From Planctomycetota bacterium (GTDB taxonomy: Bacteria; Planctomycetota; Planctomycetia; Gemmatales; Gemmataceae), in contig JAJXWW010000151.1 of the NCBI GenBank assembly GCA_021781415.1, positions 1 to 54,113 on the forward strand: a DNA stretch of 54,113 bases, given 5' to 3'. The notes beneath the pieces were generated by a model, which worked only from the letters and a program-made list of their open reading frames with translations, was not told the DNA's origin and did not search any database. The translations under genes were made by a program, and so were the position numbers. Below, one piece after another: positions 25,556-35,052 of this stretch (its first letter is position 1; each line of letters begins with the position of its first letter).

Positions 25556-27733
25556 ATGAAGCTCGATAAAGATACGTTCGTTAAGCATCAATTCTGGTTT
25601 CTACTGGGCGGGTATTTGCTCGTCTGGACGGTGGGCGTGTTTTGGCTGATGTCCTCCGCGACAGCTGCCGACGGACCCATTGAAAAAGCCAAGAAAGACT
25701 TTGAAAGCAAGAAAGGCGGCTTGAAAACCGCCATGACCAACCCCGTGAACGTATCGAAGTTCGTTCCTCCTTGGACCCAACAGTTTTCGACCTTCAACAG
25801 TCATAAAACCGACATTTGGAGCCAGGCGTGGGCATTCCAGAGCGGCATGTACGATTGGCCGCAAGACTGGATGAAAAACAAAGACATGTACACGCCCCAA
25901 ACCGACTTGACTCCTTCGGAACGCGCCGACTACTGGCACAAGTACTACGGCGCGCAGATCGACATGCTCCGCAAAAACGTGCCCGATTGGCTCAAACCCA
26001 TCGAACTGGCGGGCGGTTTCGACGCCGTGTTCGCGCCGGTCGATCCAACGAAATTGGAATTGCCAACGCGCGAGGAATGCTGGCTGCTGCAAGAAGACTA
26101 CTGGGTCAAACGCGAAATTCTCTCCCTCGTCTATTTGGCCATGTACAACTTGGCGAAGATGCCCCCGGCCGCTATCGAAAGCGACGACAAGACACCCGAA
26201 GGCGTCGTGGCACGCTATCGCTTTCGCAATCTCAATTGGGAAATCACCCTGAATTTGCGCAAGAACGACAAGGGCCTTCTGGTCATTGGCGGCGACAGCA
26301 CCATTAAAAACGTCCATCCGACCGGCCGCGTACAGTCGTTGACCAGCGCCGACGGCAAGGGACTGGTCTTTAACGTGGCCCAAGACAACGCGCACACGCG
26401 CTTCATGGTGCAAGGCGAGCCATTGGCTTGGAACGAAACCCGCGACTTCAGCGTGGACAAAGACAAGAAGCGCGTGGATTACGACATGCTGCCGAATATC
26501 AAGTGGGACGAGAAGTATGCCAAGGATCATCCCATCATCGTCAGCCAGGCATTCGATGCCACCACGAGTCCCATTCGCCGCCTGAGCGAACTGAAACTCG
26601 ATCAGCAGGATAGTCGGACCTTCTATTGGACTCTGCAATCGAACCGCGAATTGGAGCAACTCGATGCGCCCCCCGAAGATCCGAACGCCAAGAAACCCGA
26701 CAACGCCGCTCCGAATAGTCCTCCGGGTGGGATGGCGGGCATGATGGGTGGACCTCCCGGTGGACCGGGCGGGCCAGGGGCACCTGGTGGCTCAATGACT
26801 CAGAAGCCTGGAATGCCCGGAATGCCCGGAATGCCCGATGGGATGCGAGGCGACGCGGAGGGATCCGGCAATCTGACGACAAACAATAAGCTGGAGCGCA
26901 ATCGCTACTTGCGCCCGGCGAATCAGGACAAATCCGTGAATCCGCCCAGCCGCCATTTGCCCTTCGCCCTTCAGCTGATCGTCGAACAAACGCACGTCAA
27001 CGATCTGTTGTTGACGTTGGCCAATTCAAGGCTTCGCGTGCAAATCACGCAGGTCGATTTCCACCACGTCAAGGACTATTCGCCGAAAAGCGACGGCAGT
27101 GGTTCGGACGGCGGCATGGGACGCTATTTCATGGGACCGAGCGCGGCCATGTACGGTGGAATGACGGGACGACCGGGTATGCCGGGCATGCCAGGAATGC
27201 CAGGCATGCCGAGCCCCAAAGGGATGATGGGCGGAGGGATGGGCATGCCCCCAAGCCCCATGATGAACAACCCCCCGCCCATGATGATGCGCCCACCCGG
27301 TACGGGGATGGGACCGATGATGCCCGGCATGATGACCGATCCGCGTGTCCGCCCCGGCGATCCTTCGCCAACGACCAAGGAAAAGGGCGGCAAACCTTCC
27401 GCCGCGAATCAGACCGACGACAACTTGGTGGACGTGACGATCTATGGAATCGCCACCCTTTATCGGCGTCCCGATCCGCCCAAGACGACCGACCAGCCGG
27501 CCGCGGCTCCGGTAACGCCGCCGACGCAAACGCCGCCTGCTGGAACTCAGCCGACGACGACTCCGGCCAAATCGCCCTCGGATCAAACTAAACCGGCGAC
27601 GGACCCACCGTCGAAGCCGCCATCCGATACGAAACCAACGCCGCCGGCAGACCCAAAATCCAAGGACGACGCTGGACCAACGGGACGGCAGCCGAAAGCG
27701 AATCCGCCGCCCCCACCGGCGGAGAAGCGCTGA
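25556..27733 (+). CDS. Single-TM envelope protein of the PilM operon, low-complexity linkers
   Basis: A 725-residue protein with no family I can name. A short cytoplasmic start (MKLDKDTFVKHQ) is followed by one membrane helix at about residues 13-33 (FWFLLGGYLLVWTVGVFWLM), so the bulk should lie outside the inner membrane. Residues about 40-385 look globular and rich in Trp and Tyr. There follow two Pro/Gly/Met-rich regions with (Gly-Met-Pro) repeats, around 385-430 and 530-615, separated by a small globular part (RHLPFALQLIVEQTHVNDLLLTLANS) that ends in beta-rich sequence. The C-terminus is a Pro/Thr/Lys-rich tail. By topology and place it could substitute for PilO, but that is inference. 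ATG 25556 has AAGGGG upstream; the gap from pilM is 90 bases. Confidence 0.7.
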   Translation: MKLDKDTFVKHQFWFLLGGYLLVWTVGVFWLMSSATAADGPIEKAKKDFESKKGGLKTAMTNPVNVSKFVPPWTQQFSTFNSHKTDIWSQAWAFQSGMYDWPQDWMKNKDMYTPQTDLTPSERADYWHKYYGAQIDMLRKNVPDWLKPIELAGGFDAVFAPVDPTKLELPTREECWLLQEDYWVKREILSLVYLAMYNLAKMPPAAIESDDKTPEGVVARYRFRNLNWEITLNLRKNDKGLLVIGGDSTIKNVHPTGRVQSLTSADGKGLVFNVAQDNAHTRFMVQGEPLAWNETRDFSVDKDKKRVDYDMLPNIKWDEKYAKDHPIIVSQAFDATTSPIRRLSELKLDQQDSRTFYWTLQSNRELEQLDAPPEDPNAKKPDNAAPNSPPGGMAGMMGGPPGGPGGPGAPGGSMTQKPGMPGMPGMPDGMRGDAEGSGNLTTNNKLERNRYLRPANQDKSVNPPSRHLPFALQLIVEQTHVNDLLLTLANSRLRVQITQVDFHHVKDYSPKSDGSGSDGGMGRYFMGPSAAMYGGMTGRPGMPGMPGMPGMPSPKGMMGGGMGMPPSPMMNNPPPMMMRPPGTGMGPMMPGMMTDPRVRPGDPSPTTKEKGGKPSAANQTDDNLVDVTIYGIATLYRRPDPPKTTDQPAAAPVTPPTQTPPAGTQPTTTPAKSPSDQTKPATDPPSKPPSDTKPTPPADPKSKDDAGPTGRQPKANPPPPPAEKR
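26810..26836 (+). repeat. Tandem 9-base repeat (Gly-Met-Pro coding), 3 copies
   Basis: Three exact copies of GGAATGCCC inside the envelope protein gene encode GMP triplets. They are prone to copy-number change between strains. Confidence 0.85.
27173..27208 (+). repeat. Tandem 9-base repeat (Pro-Gly-Met coding), 4 copies
   Basis: Four near-identical 9-base units of the form CC(G/A)GG(N)ATG encode PGM triplets in the second low-complexity linker of the same gene. Confidence 0.85.
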
Positions 27734-27815
27734 GAAACGTAGAGCGGTCTCAAAACATTCAAGCGAGTTGAGGTCGGAGGACGACCGACCCACTCATCGA
27801 AACGGATAAGGTGCC

Positions 27816-29975
27816 ATGAGCTTAAAAGAATTCAATGCCAAGCAGTTTCTCCTAGAAAAGGGCGAGCGCGTCGGCCTCGGCGTCGCGCTCACGCTGATGG
27901 TCGCCATGCTCATCTTCAGTCTGTTCATGCCGTCGAAAGGTTTCTTCAGCGGCAGCCCGGTGGCCAATGCCGACGAGCTGAAAAAAAGCACGGAACAACT
28001 CGACACCGCGCTTCGCACCAAAGAACCGGCACCGAGCGACAAGCCGGACACCGACAAGAACCGGCTCATCAAACTCGACACGACCTATTTGCAGCCGAGC
28101 AACTATGCCACGGTTCCCTGGTTCACGCCCAGCGGGAAAGAGAACCCCGCGCGCCGACCGCCGACGATCTACAATTTGGAAGAAGCCGTGGCCCGCTACG
28201 CGGCACCTCCGATCGACTTCTATATCTTCAACCGCGATTTCTCCAAAATCACGGTTCTCCGCGAACACGACAAGGGAGGACCATCCGCTTCTGGTCCAGG
28301 AGGCGGCCGCAATCCCTTTGCGAGTCTGCCTCGGGGAATGACGCCGCCGCAGGGACAAGGCGGAGCCGCCTACAATCGGGCGATGCAACAGGTCGGCAAC
28401 CTCGGCTCGGTGAAATCGTTCAACGGCCTGAACACCGACGACTCTCCCGAATACGATCTCATCCCCGTTCCCTTCGACAAATGGAATCCCCAAGAGTTAA
28501 CGGCCCATCAATTGAAGCCCTTGCGCATGGCCATTGTCGCTGGCAGTTTCCCTTACCGTCGCCAACTGGAAGAGTTTAAGAATCAATTGCGGCTCCCCGA
28601 TCTCGCCTCCGTTCGCAATGAAATGGCGCTCGACAATCCCAATGAAGCCTCCTTCCGATTCCTCCAGGTCGTCATTCAGCGCGTCGAAGTCGATGCAGAA
28701 GACAAACCGATTGGAGAATGGCGAAACCTCGATCTCGCGCCGATTTACGAAGTGTACCTCAAGCACACCTATTTTCCCTTCCAAGCGGAGGATCCGAAGT
28801 ATTCCCTCGTCTCCTTCGATGGCTTGGTTGCGCCTTTGTTGCGGGAGTTTCAACCTGGGAAAAAAGTGGACCCGACCATGCGAACGCCCGGCATGTTTCC
28901 ACCAGGCATGATTCCTCCGGGAGGGGGTCGCCCCGGCGCGCAACCCGAACCGCCCGCCGAAGAAGAGAAATCCAAGTATCCCGACGTGGCCGCCGACCTG
29001 CCCAAGCTCCAAGAGACGTTGGGCAAATTGACCTCAGCGAGAAACGTCTCGATCGCCGCTCCCAAGGCGAATCAGAAAAACCTCGCCATCAATCCGTTCC
29101 GCCCCTATGCGCCGCCCCCGGTCGATGAAGGAGCCACTCAACCGGCAATCACGACCGCGCCTCCCAGCGAGGACATGACCTATCCCGAATACTGCATGGT
29201 TCGGTTCTGCGATGTGACTATTGAACCGGGTAAAGCCTACCGCTACCGGGTCAAAATTGAGATGGCCAATCCCAACTACCAACGCGACGACGTGGCGTCC
29301 CCAGCCTACAAGGTGGAGGCGAAGTTGACCTCCAAGGAATGGTTTGAGATTAAGGATGTGGTCCGCACGCCTCGTGAAACATTCTACTATGTGGTCGATG
29401 AGAAACAGGGTGTGAAGAATAATAAGGATCCTCGATGGCCCGCTCCTCACAGTGCGGCTTCGCCCTACTGGACGCAAAATCCGACCGCCGAACAGGTGGT
29501 GCTACAGTTCCAGCGGTGGATGGAACAAGTAGCCGCCGGAACCAAGGAGAGCGAAGCGCGCCCCGTGGGCGATTGGGCTATCGCGGATCGCGTTCTCGTT
29601 GGCCGCGGCGAGATCATCGGCAGAAGAGTGAAGACGGACCTACCCCTGTGGGATCATGCTAAAAATCGATTCGATCTCTACGCCGAGAAGGCACCGCCGC
29701 GCACGCCGAAGAAGAACATCACAACGGGACTGTTCGTGGACTTCAACCCCACCCGGAACGACCGCGATACCATTCTGGTCGATTTCGAAGGCGGTAAATC
29801 CAGCTTGGCCAAAGTGAGCGATTCGTCGCGCATGGAAGTGCTGATGCTCGACGGCGATGGCAAGTTGCTGTCGCGCAACAGTGTGAGTGACACCGACGAC
29901 CAGGATCGTATCGGCCGCCGCGAGGTTTTGATGAAGCGCGTCAAAGAGCTACGCGAGGGTAAAAATTCACCGTAA
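27816..29975 (+). CDS. Single-TM envelope protein, third gene of the PilM operon
   Basis: A 719-residue protein with no family I can name. After 20 cytoplasmic residues comes one membrane helix (VGLGVALTLMVAMLIFSLFM, about residues 20-40) and a long extracytoplasmic part. Segments look globular at about 85-180, 215-330 and 450-710, separated by Gly/Pro-rich linkers (GPGGGRNPFASLPRGMTPPQGQ near 155-180; PGMFPPGMIPPGGG near 360). One stretch, EYCMVRFCDVTIEPGKAYRYRVKIEM (about 460-485), looks like a fibronectin-type beta sandwich, and the end (DRDTILVDFEGGKSSLAKVSDSSRMEVLML) has beta-rich character. With the previous gene it probably forms a periplasmic platform around the PilM-PilN protein. ATG 27816 has AAGG upstream; it is the last gene before a strong terminator. 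Confidence 0.7.
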   Translation: MSLKEFNAKQFLLEKGERVGLGVALTLMVAMLIFSLFMPSKGFFSGSPVANADELKKSTEQLDTALRTKEPAPSDKPDTDKNRLIKLDTTYLQPSNYATVPWFTPSGKENPARRPPTIYNLEEAVARYAAPPIDFYIFNRDFSKITVLREHDKGGPSASGPGGGRNPFASLPRGMTPPQGQGGAAYNRAMQQVGNLGSVKSFNGLNTDDSPEYDLIPVPFDKWNPQELTAHQLKPLRMAIVAGSFPYRRQLEEFKNQLRLPDLASVRNEMALDNPNEASFRFLQVVIQRVEVDAEDKPIGEWRNLDLAPIYEVYLKHTYFPFQAEDPKYSLVSFDGLVAPLLREFQPGKKVDPTMRTPGMFPPGMIPPGGGRPGAQPEPPAEEEKSKYPDVAADLPKLQETLGKLTSARNVSIAAPKANQKNLAINPFRPYAPPPVDEGATQPAITTAPPSEDMTYPEYCMVRFCDVTIEPGKAYRYRVKIEMANPNYQRDDVASPAYKVEAKLTSKEWFEIKDVVRTPRETFYYVVDEKQGVKNNKDPRWPAPHSAASPYWTQNPTAEQVVLQFQRWMEQVAAGTKESEARPVGDWAIADRVLVGRGEIIGRRVKTDLPLWDHAKNRFDLYAEKAPPRTPKKNITTGLFVDFNPTRNDRDTILVDFEGGKSSLAKVSDSSRMEVLMLDGDGKLLSRNSVSDTDDQDRIGRREVLMKRVKELREGKNSP

Positions 29976-30007
29976 GAGTGGATGATCCATCGCGTTCGCA
30001 TCCCTAG

Positions 30008-30042
30008 CCGCCGGCGGTTCCTACCACCGGCGGTCTTTTTTT
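30008..30042 (+). terminator. Rho-independent terminator of the PilM operon
   Basis: An 11-base stem with one mismatch (CCG CCGGCGGT / ACCACCGG CGG) around a TCCT loop is followed by TC and seven T. It begins 32 bases after the stop of the third operon gene. Confidence 0.88.
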
Positions 30043-30079
30043 GGGTCGTCGGAACACCTCCGCGATGCCTGGGAGCGAC

Positions 30080-33000
30080 TTATCTCGGGACGACGTTCAG
30101 CGTGTAATGCGCCTCGGCGGGGTGGAAGGTACCGCCTCCAGGGGCGAGGTTTTTGAGACGCAATTCGTAGACGAAGCCCGGACGCATTCCGGCGAGTTTC
30201 AGCGTCACCCGCCGGGCATCGGTCGAGACGTTCGCGGCAGTCACTTTCTCGGTGCGCCGTTCGCGGTCGGGACCGCCGTAAGCCGGGGTGGCTTCGCGGC
30301 GGTACGATTGCAGCGTGTAGCTCTCGATGCGCTCGGCCAATTCTCGGTGGATGGGGCGGAAGAAATCGAGCGTGAAACCGTCGTGGGTCGCGCGCATCTC
30401 GGAGATGCCACACGGCAATTCATTGGGCTGAATCCGAATGCGAACGATCTCGCCGACGTTGGCCCCCGCTCCCCAACCGCTGTCCCGGATACTGCCGACG
30501 TAAAGGTCGCCGCTCGACGAGACTCCGGCCACCAGCGGGCCGAGAAATCCCCGCTGCGGATCGCTCGGCGGGATGCTCAGCGGGTAGGCCGCGCCTTGGA
30601 AGGTATCGCCCACGCGCTGAAGGGACATGCGGATCAAACGCCGCGTGTCGTATTCGCAACCGATCAGATGACCTTCGAGCGGACCAAAGGTATCTCGCCC
30701 TAACGGAGTCCTTAATTCCTTCGGTGTATTGAGGAAGCAGATGCCGTTCACGCTGCGCGTCCACGGATGCGGGATGTCGAGAGCCGACGATGTGCGCGGA
30801 GGCGACGGTTTCCCGCGATCCAGTGCGTTGATAAAACCGAAGTGCGCACCGGCACGAACGTGGTTCAGTTCGTTGAATGGTTTGTAATTGCCCTGATTAT
30901 CGGTGACGAACAGCTCGTCGTTGCGATCGAGCGCCAGGCCCATCGGGAAACGATGTCCCTCGGAGATCGGTTCCAGAGCGAAGCGGCGCGGATCGTTGCG
31001 GGTGGGTTGGCGCGGCGTCAGCCGCAGGACGCTGCCGTGAAAGCGGGCGGCGGCAAGCGAGCGTTTGTCTTGTTGGCAGGGGATGCCGAGGAAGTATTCG
31101 CCACGTTCATTGCGCGGCAGTCCGACGGCCCAATCGTGATAATCGGCGCTGTAGCCCCACCCGGAGGCGAGTGTCTCGACGCGCCGACCGAATGGCCCGA
31201 CAGAAAGACGAAGCAGAGCGTTTTTAGCGCTGATGTCCACGCCATTCGTCGCAGCGTGGACGCCGAAAGGTACGGGTAAGCCGTCCGCGAGCAAGCGCAA
31301 ACGATCTTCGCCACTGTCGCCGTCGCTGTCCGTGGCCTCGTACACTTGCCCTTTCAGCGTGCAGAAGATCAATCGTCCCTGGTTGCTCCAACACAGTCCG
31401 CTGGGCATAATGCCGGAGGGCAATGGCAATCGTTCGCCCCGGCAACCGGGCGCGACTTCGACCGGCTCGCCTTTGCGCGCGACCGTGGTTTCCGGAGGCG
31501 GCTCGGCGAAGCGATCGAGCGGAATATCGGATTCGTAATGTAGTAAAATACGGAGCAGTCCCTTGGGATCGGGAGATGCGAGCAATGTTGGCGCATCGGC
31601 GGCGAACGATGTCCCCTTCGGTTCGGCCAACACGACGCGCCCGGCGAAGCGCTCGCCGAAATGGAGGGTTCGACCGTCCGCCGCTCGCTTCGCCTTTGCC
31701 GATAAGGGGAGTAGATAGAAGCAAACCCGGACTCCCTCCGGCAAGCCCTCGACGATGATTTCTTGAGCGAATCCCTTGGGACGCGGCGTCAACTTGCGGC
31801 GCACGCGGGCGACGATCTTTCGCGGTTCCTCGCCTTCCCGTGCGGGAACGTCCAATTTCAAGCGATATTCCAGAGTGACGCTCGACCTTTCGGTTTGCCA
31901 GACGTCCGCCTCGGTGACGAATTGACCCAGCGGACGCGCGGTCGATTCGCGCCCATCGAGAAACAGCGACAGATCCGGTTCGGTGCGCGCGGTATCGAGA
32001 ACGGTCGTTCCCGCCGGTTCCCAAACCCACGCCTTGCCGCGCGCGTACTGGCGGGCGATGTCGCCGACGCTCCACCGCGCCAATCCGCCACTTTCCAGAT
32101 CGAATAGGACGTTGTGCCGATTTGCCAAACCGGCGAGAAACGGCTGAAGTCGAACATTCTTGCCGTTCTGAAGCAGATCCGTCAGCACGATCGGTTCGGA
32201 ATCGGGACGATTGCCGGTGTGGCGCAGGATGCGAATGGGATTGGGCGACGGCGGCTGAAAACCCGGCAGATTGAGGACGTGCCACATGGCTTCGAGTTGA
32301 TCGTCGAGCTTGCCGTCGAGGACTCCGGCGACGGGGATTTGCACCGAGGGCATCTCCATGCGAGGCACAATCCGCGCCGGATTGCGCACCCAACGATCGA
32401 ACCACGGACGGCGAATGCGTCGATCCAGCTGTTTGAGATCCGGCCCGCGCGCGTTGACGGAATCGCTGGCCGGCTGGATGGAACCGAACGCATGACAACT
32501 CGTGCAACCGAAACCGTCGCTGGATACGAGCCGACCGCCCGCCAGCGCATACAGATCGCGCTTTGCCGCGTCCACGGCTCGATCCTTGGTCTCGCGCGGT
32601 GGTATGCGGTCTGCGTCAATCGGGTAGCGAATCAAGGTCTGTATCTCGTCTTCGGTCAGCGGAAAGCGCGGCATGTGGACGCGCAAATAGGGACGATGTG
32701 GTTCGCCGCGCCGGGCGATGGCTTCGACGAGGGCGCGGTCGGTGAGCTTGTCGCCGACGGCGTTGAGAGCGGGCGGCGTCATCGCCGGTAGCTGGGACAT
32801 CAACTCCGGATAGCGTTTGCCGACGGCGGCCAGCTTGTCGGACAACAACGGCGGCAGCAGAGGGATCGACTCGCGCGTCCCTTCGCGGGCATGACAGGCG
32901 AGGCAATTCGACTCGGCCAACAACAGCGCTCCGTCGCGTGGAGCAGAGCGCGCCTCGGTGAAATAGCGGCGCACGGCGCGCGCCTCGGCTTCGAGCAATC

Positions 33001-34297
33001 GATAGCCGGGACGATGGTTCTTCGCGTCCGGCTGATCGAGACAAGAGCGATCCCAATGCGAGCTTTTATCGAGCCGAGGCGGCGGTTTCTCCCGTTCCGG
33101 AAGCGCTTCCGGCAGGCGATGGCAGGCGGCGCAGCGGAGTTGCTCGGCGAGCTTGCGTCCTTCGTCGAAATGGGGAGGATGGACGACTTCCTTGGGACGT
33201 TCCCCTTCTGATTTTTGTTGTGCCAGAAACAGAGCGAGCGAGGTGCGTTCGTCGTTCGTCAACGAGAAGACAGGCATGCGATGATCGCGGTTGAGTCGAG
33301 CCGGATCGGTCAGCCAAGCGGCGAAATAATCGGCGGGCCGTTTGTCGGCGATGCGTGTCAAGTCGCCGCCGCCGAGCCAACCGCTCGCTCCCAGGTCGTG
33401 CCAACCGTGACAGGCCAAGCATCCGAGTGTTACGAACAGCCGTTCGCCGGTTTTGGCATCCGGCTTCGTCTTTTTGGGGCGAGGTTTATCTTCGCGCGGT
33501 GGCTTGGGAAGAGGTGGTTGCGATTGTCGCGGCTTCAGCAGCCAATCGGCGAGGGTCGATGCCTGTTCCTCCGTAAGATCGAACGACGGCATCCGTCGCG
33601 GCGAGCGTTCGTTGGCGGTGTGCGCGCCGGTCGTCAGATGGCGCTTCAACCAAGCGGGCGAGAGATTGCCCGCGAGACGATCGAGTGCTGGAGCCAGTCG
33701 CGGAGGTTGTTCCTCGGCGTGACAGCGGCCGCAACGCAACACGCGCGCCAGCAGCCGACCGCGCTCGAAATCGCTTTCGATGCGGGTTTCGCGCGGATGA
33801 ACTAGGGCGCGCGGAGGGATCGGCTCGATCCCGAAATCGGGACCGGACCACAAGAGCATCAAACGCGCGTTCGGTTCCGTTCGCCGATACGATAGTTCCA
33901 GAGTATGATAGTCGCTCGTAAGGGGCACGGCTTGCGAGGATGCCCAGCCGTCGCGCAGTGTCTGCCGAGCGACGACGACTTTGTCGGCGATTTTCAATTC
34001 GATCTCGCCTCGGCCAAAGAGGTAAAATCGATAGTCGCCGCGCGGCGACGCGAACAAGTGTCCGCGCCACATCGCCCGGAACTCCCCCGCCGTCAGCCGC
34101 GCATCGGGAGGCGCGTCGCTCCAATGAAAGGCGATCTGGGCATCGAGCCGCGTGGCCGCGTTGCCTTTGGCGTCTCGATAGAGGGCGGCCAATCCGAGGA
34201 GATACGGTTCGTCTTCGAGGTCGTCATCCGCAAGCGCGGGAGGAACGACGGCGACGAATACCGCGAGAAACAGAAGGATGCGCGAACGATACGACAT
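30080..34297 (-). CDS. PA14 / five-haem cytochrome c / sugar-dehydrogenase-like fusion
   Basis: A 1405-residue exported protein. After a signal peptide (LLFLAVFVAVVPPALAD, cut near 23) comes a PA14-like beta domain at about 32-165 (FRAMWRGHLFASPRGDYRFYLFGRGEIELKI, SDYHTLELSYRR). Five c-type haem motifs follow: CGRCH 189-193, CLACH 293-297, CAACH 389-393, CLACH 465-469 and CTSCH 598-602, each with a Met-containing segment some 40-70 residues later that could supply the axial ligand. Residues about 690-930 are beta-rich and unassigned. From about 940 a six-bladed propeller of the sorbosone/glucose dehydrogenase type is suggested by PSGLCWSNQGRLIFCTLKG, FPMGLALDRNDELFVTDNQGNYKPF and TFGPLEGHLIGCEY. 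It is related to planctomycete membrane-bound dehydrogenases. Its role is probably oxidation of a carbohydrate with electrons passed along the haems. ATG 34297 has AAGGA upstream. Confidence 0.8.
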   Translation of the reverse strand: MSYRSRILLFLAVFVAVVPPALADDDLEDEPYLLGLAALYRDAKGNAATRLDAQIAFHWSDAPPDARLTAGEFRAMWRGHLFASPRGDYRFYLFGRGEIELKIADKVVVARQTLRDGWASSQAVPLTSDYHTLELSYRRTEPNARLMLLWSGPDFGIEPIPPRALVHPRETRIESDFERGRLLARVLRCGRCHAEEQPPRLAPALDRLAGNLSPAWLKRHLTTGAHTANERSPRRMPSFDLTEEQASTLADWLLKPRQSQPPLPKPPREDKPRPKKTKPDAKTGERLFVTLGCLACHGWHDLGASGWLGGGDLTRIADKRPADYFAAWLTDPARLNRDHRMPVFSLTNDERTSLALFLAQQKSEGERPKEVVHPPHFDEGRKLAEQLRCAACHRLPEALPEREKPPPRLDKSSHWDRSCLDQPDAKNHRPGYRLLEAEARAVRRYFTEARSAPRDGALLLAESNCLACHAREGTRESIPLLPPLLSDKLAAVGKRYPELMSQLPAMTPPALNAVGDKLTDRALVEAIARRGEPHRPYLRVHMPRFPLTEDEIQTLIRYPIDADRIPPRETKDRAVDAAKRDLYALAGGRLVSSDGFGCTSCHAFGSIQPASDSVNARGPDLKQLDRRIRRPWFDRWVRNPARIVPRMEMPSVQIPVAGVLDGKLDDQLEAMWHVLNLPGFQPPSPNPIRILRHTGNRPDSEPIVLTDLLQNGKNVRLQPFLAGLANRHNVLFDLESGGLARWSVGDIARQYARGKAWVWEPAGTTVLDTARTEPDLSLFLDGRESTARPLGQFVTEADVWQTERSSVTLEYRLKLDVPAREGEEPRKIVARVRRKLTPRPKGFAQEIIVEGLPEGVRVCFYLLPLSAKAKRAADGRTLHFGERFAGRVVLAEPKGTSFAADAPTLLASPDPKGLLRILLHYESDIPLDRFAEPPPETTVARKGEPVEVAPGCRGERLPLPSGIMPSGLCWSNQGRLIFCTLKGQVYEATDSDGDSGEDRLRLLADGLPVPFGVHAATNGVDISAKNALLRLSVGPFGRRVETLASGWGYSADYHDWAVGLPRNERGEYFLGIPCQQDKRSLAAARFHGSVLRLTPRQPTRNDPRRFALEPISEGHRFPMGLALDRNDELFVTDNQGNYKPFNELNHVRAGAHFGFINALDRGKPSPPRTSSALDIPHPWTRSVNGICFLNTPKELRTPLGRDTFGPLEGHLIGCEYDTRRLIRMSLQRVGDTFQGAAYPLSIPPSDPQRGFLGPLVAGVSSSGDLYVGSIRDSGWGAGANVGEIVRIRIQPNELPCGISEMRATHDGFTLDFFRPIHRELAERIESYTLQSYRREATPAYGGPDRERRTEKVTAANVSTDARRVTLKLAGMRPGFVYELRLKNLAPGGGTFHPAEAHYTLNVVPR

Positions 34298-34347
34298 TGG
34301 GGGTTCCTTCTCACGAAGGCGATTGCATCCCCCTTAGCATACTCGAC

Positions 34348-35052
34348 TCAGACGTTTTGGACGCACTGAAACATCTCGGCAATCTTCATGCCCAGTCCCA
34401 ACGAGATGCGATAGAGCGTTTCGATGGAAGCCGAGTTTTTGCCCAGTTCGATCTGCGACAAATAGCCGAGTGACACGCCGGTGCGCTGCGCCATCTGAGC
34501 CAGAGTCAATCCCAGCGTTTTGCGCCGTTCTCGGATAACCTTGCCCAACGATTCGCGCAGCGCTTCCTCCGACAGGCGCAACAGACCGCGGCTCTCCAGA
34601 CAGCGCTGGACGACGTGCTGCAAATGACCCAATTGGAACGGTTTCGTCAAATAGTCGTAGGTGCGCGCCCGCAAACAGTCGAGGGCACTGTCGAGAGAAG
34701 GGTATCCCGTCACAACGATAATGCTGGCGTCGGGCTGAGCTTCGCGGAGCAGATTCCACACCTGCTCCGAGGGTATGCCCGGCAATACCAGATCGAGCAG
34801 GATAATGTGATACGTTTCCGAACGCAGCGTCTCTTCGATTCGCCCGGTCTCGGAAACGGTATCGATTCGATACGCGCTGGATCCGAGCGCCATTTGGATC
34901 ATGCGGCAGATAGCGGTGTCGTCGTCGATCACGAGGATCCGTACTTCGCCGGGACAATACAATCCCGATGGATTGCCGCAATCGGGTCGGATTTCGTCGT
35001 GGAGTTGCTTATCGACAAAAGAAGACAGATCGGCAGGGTGGATGCGGACCAC
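34348..35052 (-). CDS. Response regulator with receiver and XRE (Cro/CI) DNA-binding domain
   Basis: A 234-residue regulator. The receiver domain covers about residues 37-155: VRILVIDDDTAICRMI, the phospho-acceptor Asp87 in IILLDLVLPG, VVTGYPSLDSAL and YLTKPFQLGHL. After a helical linker, a Cro/CI-type helix-turn-helix lies at about 170-228 (VIRERRKTLGLTLAQMAQRTGVSLGYLSQIELGKNSASIETLYRI read in pieces: AQMAQRTGVSLGYLSQIE is the HTH). Receiver domains usually carry winged-helix, LuxR or Fis outputs, so XRE is unusual. GTG 35052 is preferred because AAGGAG stands 6 bases before it; GTG 35067 is possible. About 35 residues before the receiver are unassigned. There is no kinase gene beside it; it is divergent from the macroglobulin gene. 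Confidence 0.85.
   Translation of the reverse strand: MVRIHPADLSSFVDKQLHDEIRPDCGNPSGLYCPGEVRILVIDDDTAICRMIQMALGSSAYRIDTVSETGRIEETLRSETYHIILLDLVLPGIPSEQVWNLLREAQPDASIIVVTGYPSLDSALDCLRARTYDYLTKPFQLGHLQHVVQRCLESRGLLRLSEEALRESLGKVIRERRKTLGLTLAQMAQRTGVSLGYLSQIELGKNSASIETLYRISLGLGMKIAEMFQCVQNV

Noticed and set aside
31224..32507. 427-codon minus-strand frame inside the PA14/haem gene
   Set aside because: It is in another frame of the same strand, very rich in Arg/Ser, and overlaps clear haem motifs of the real gene.
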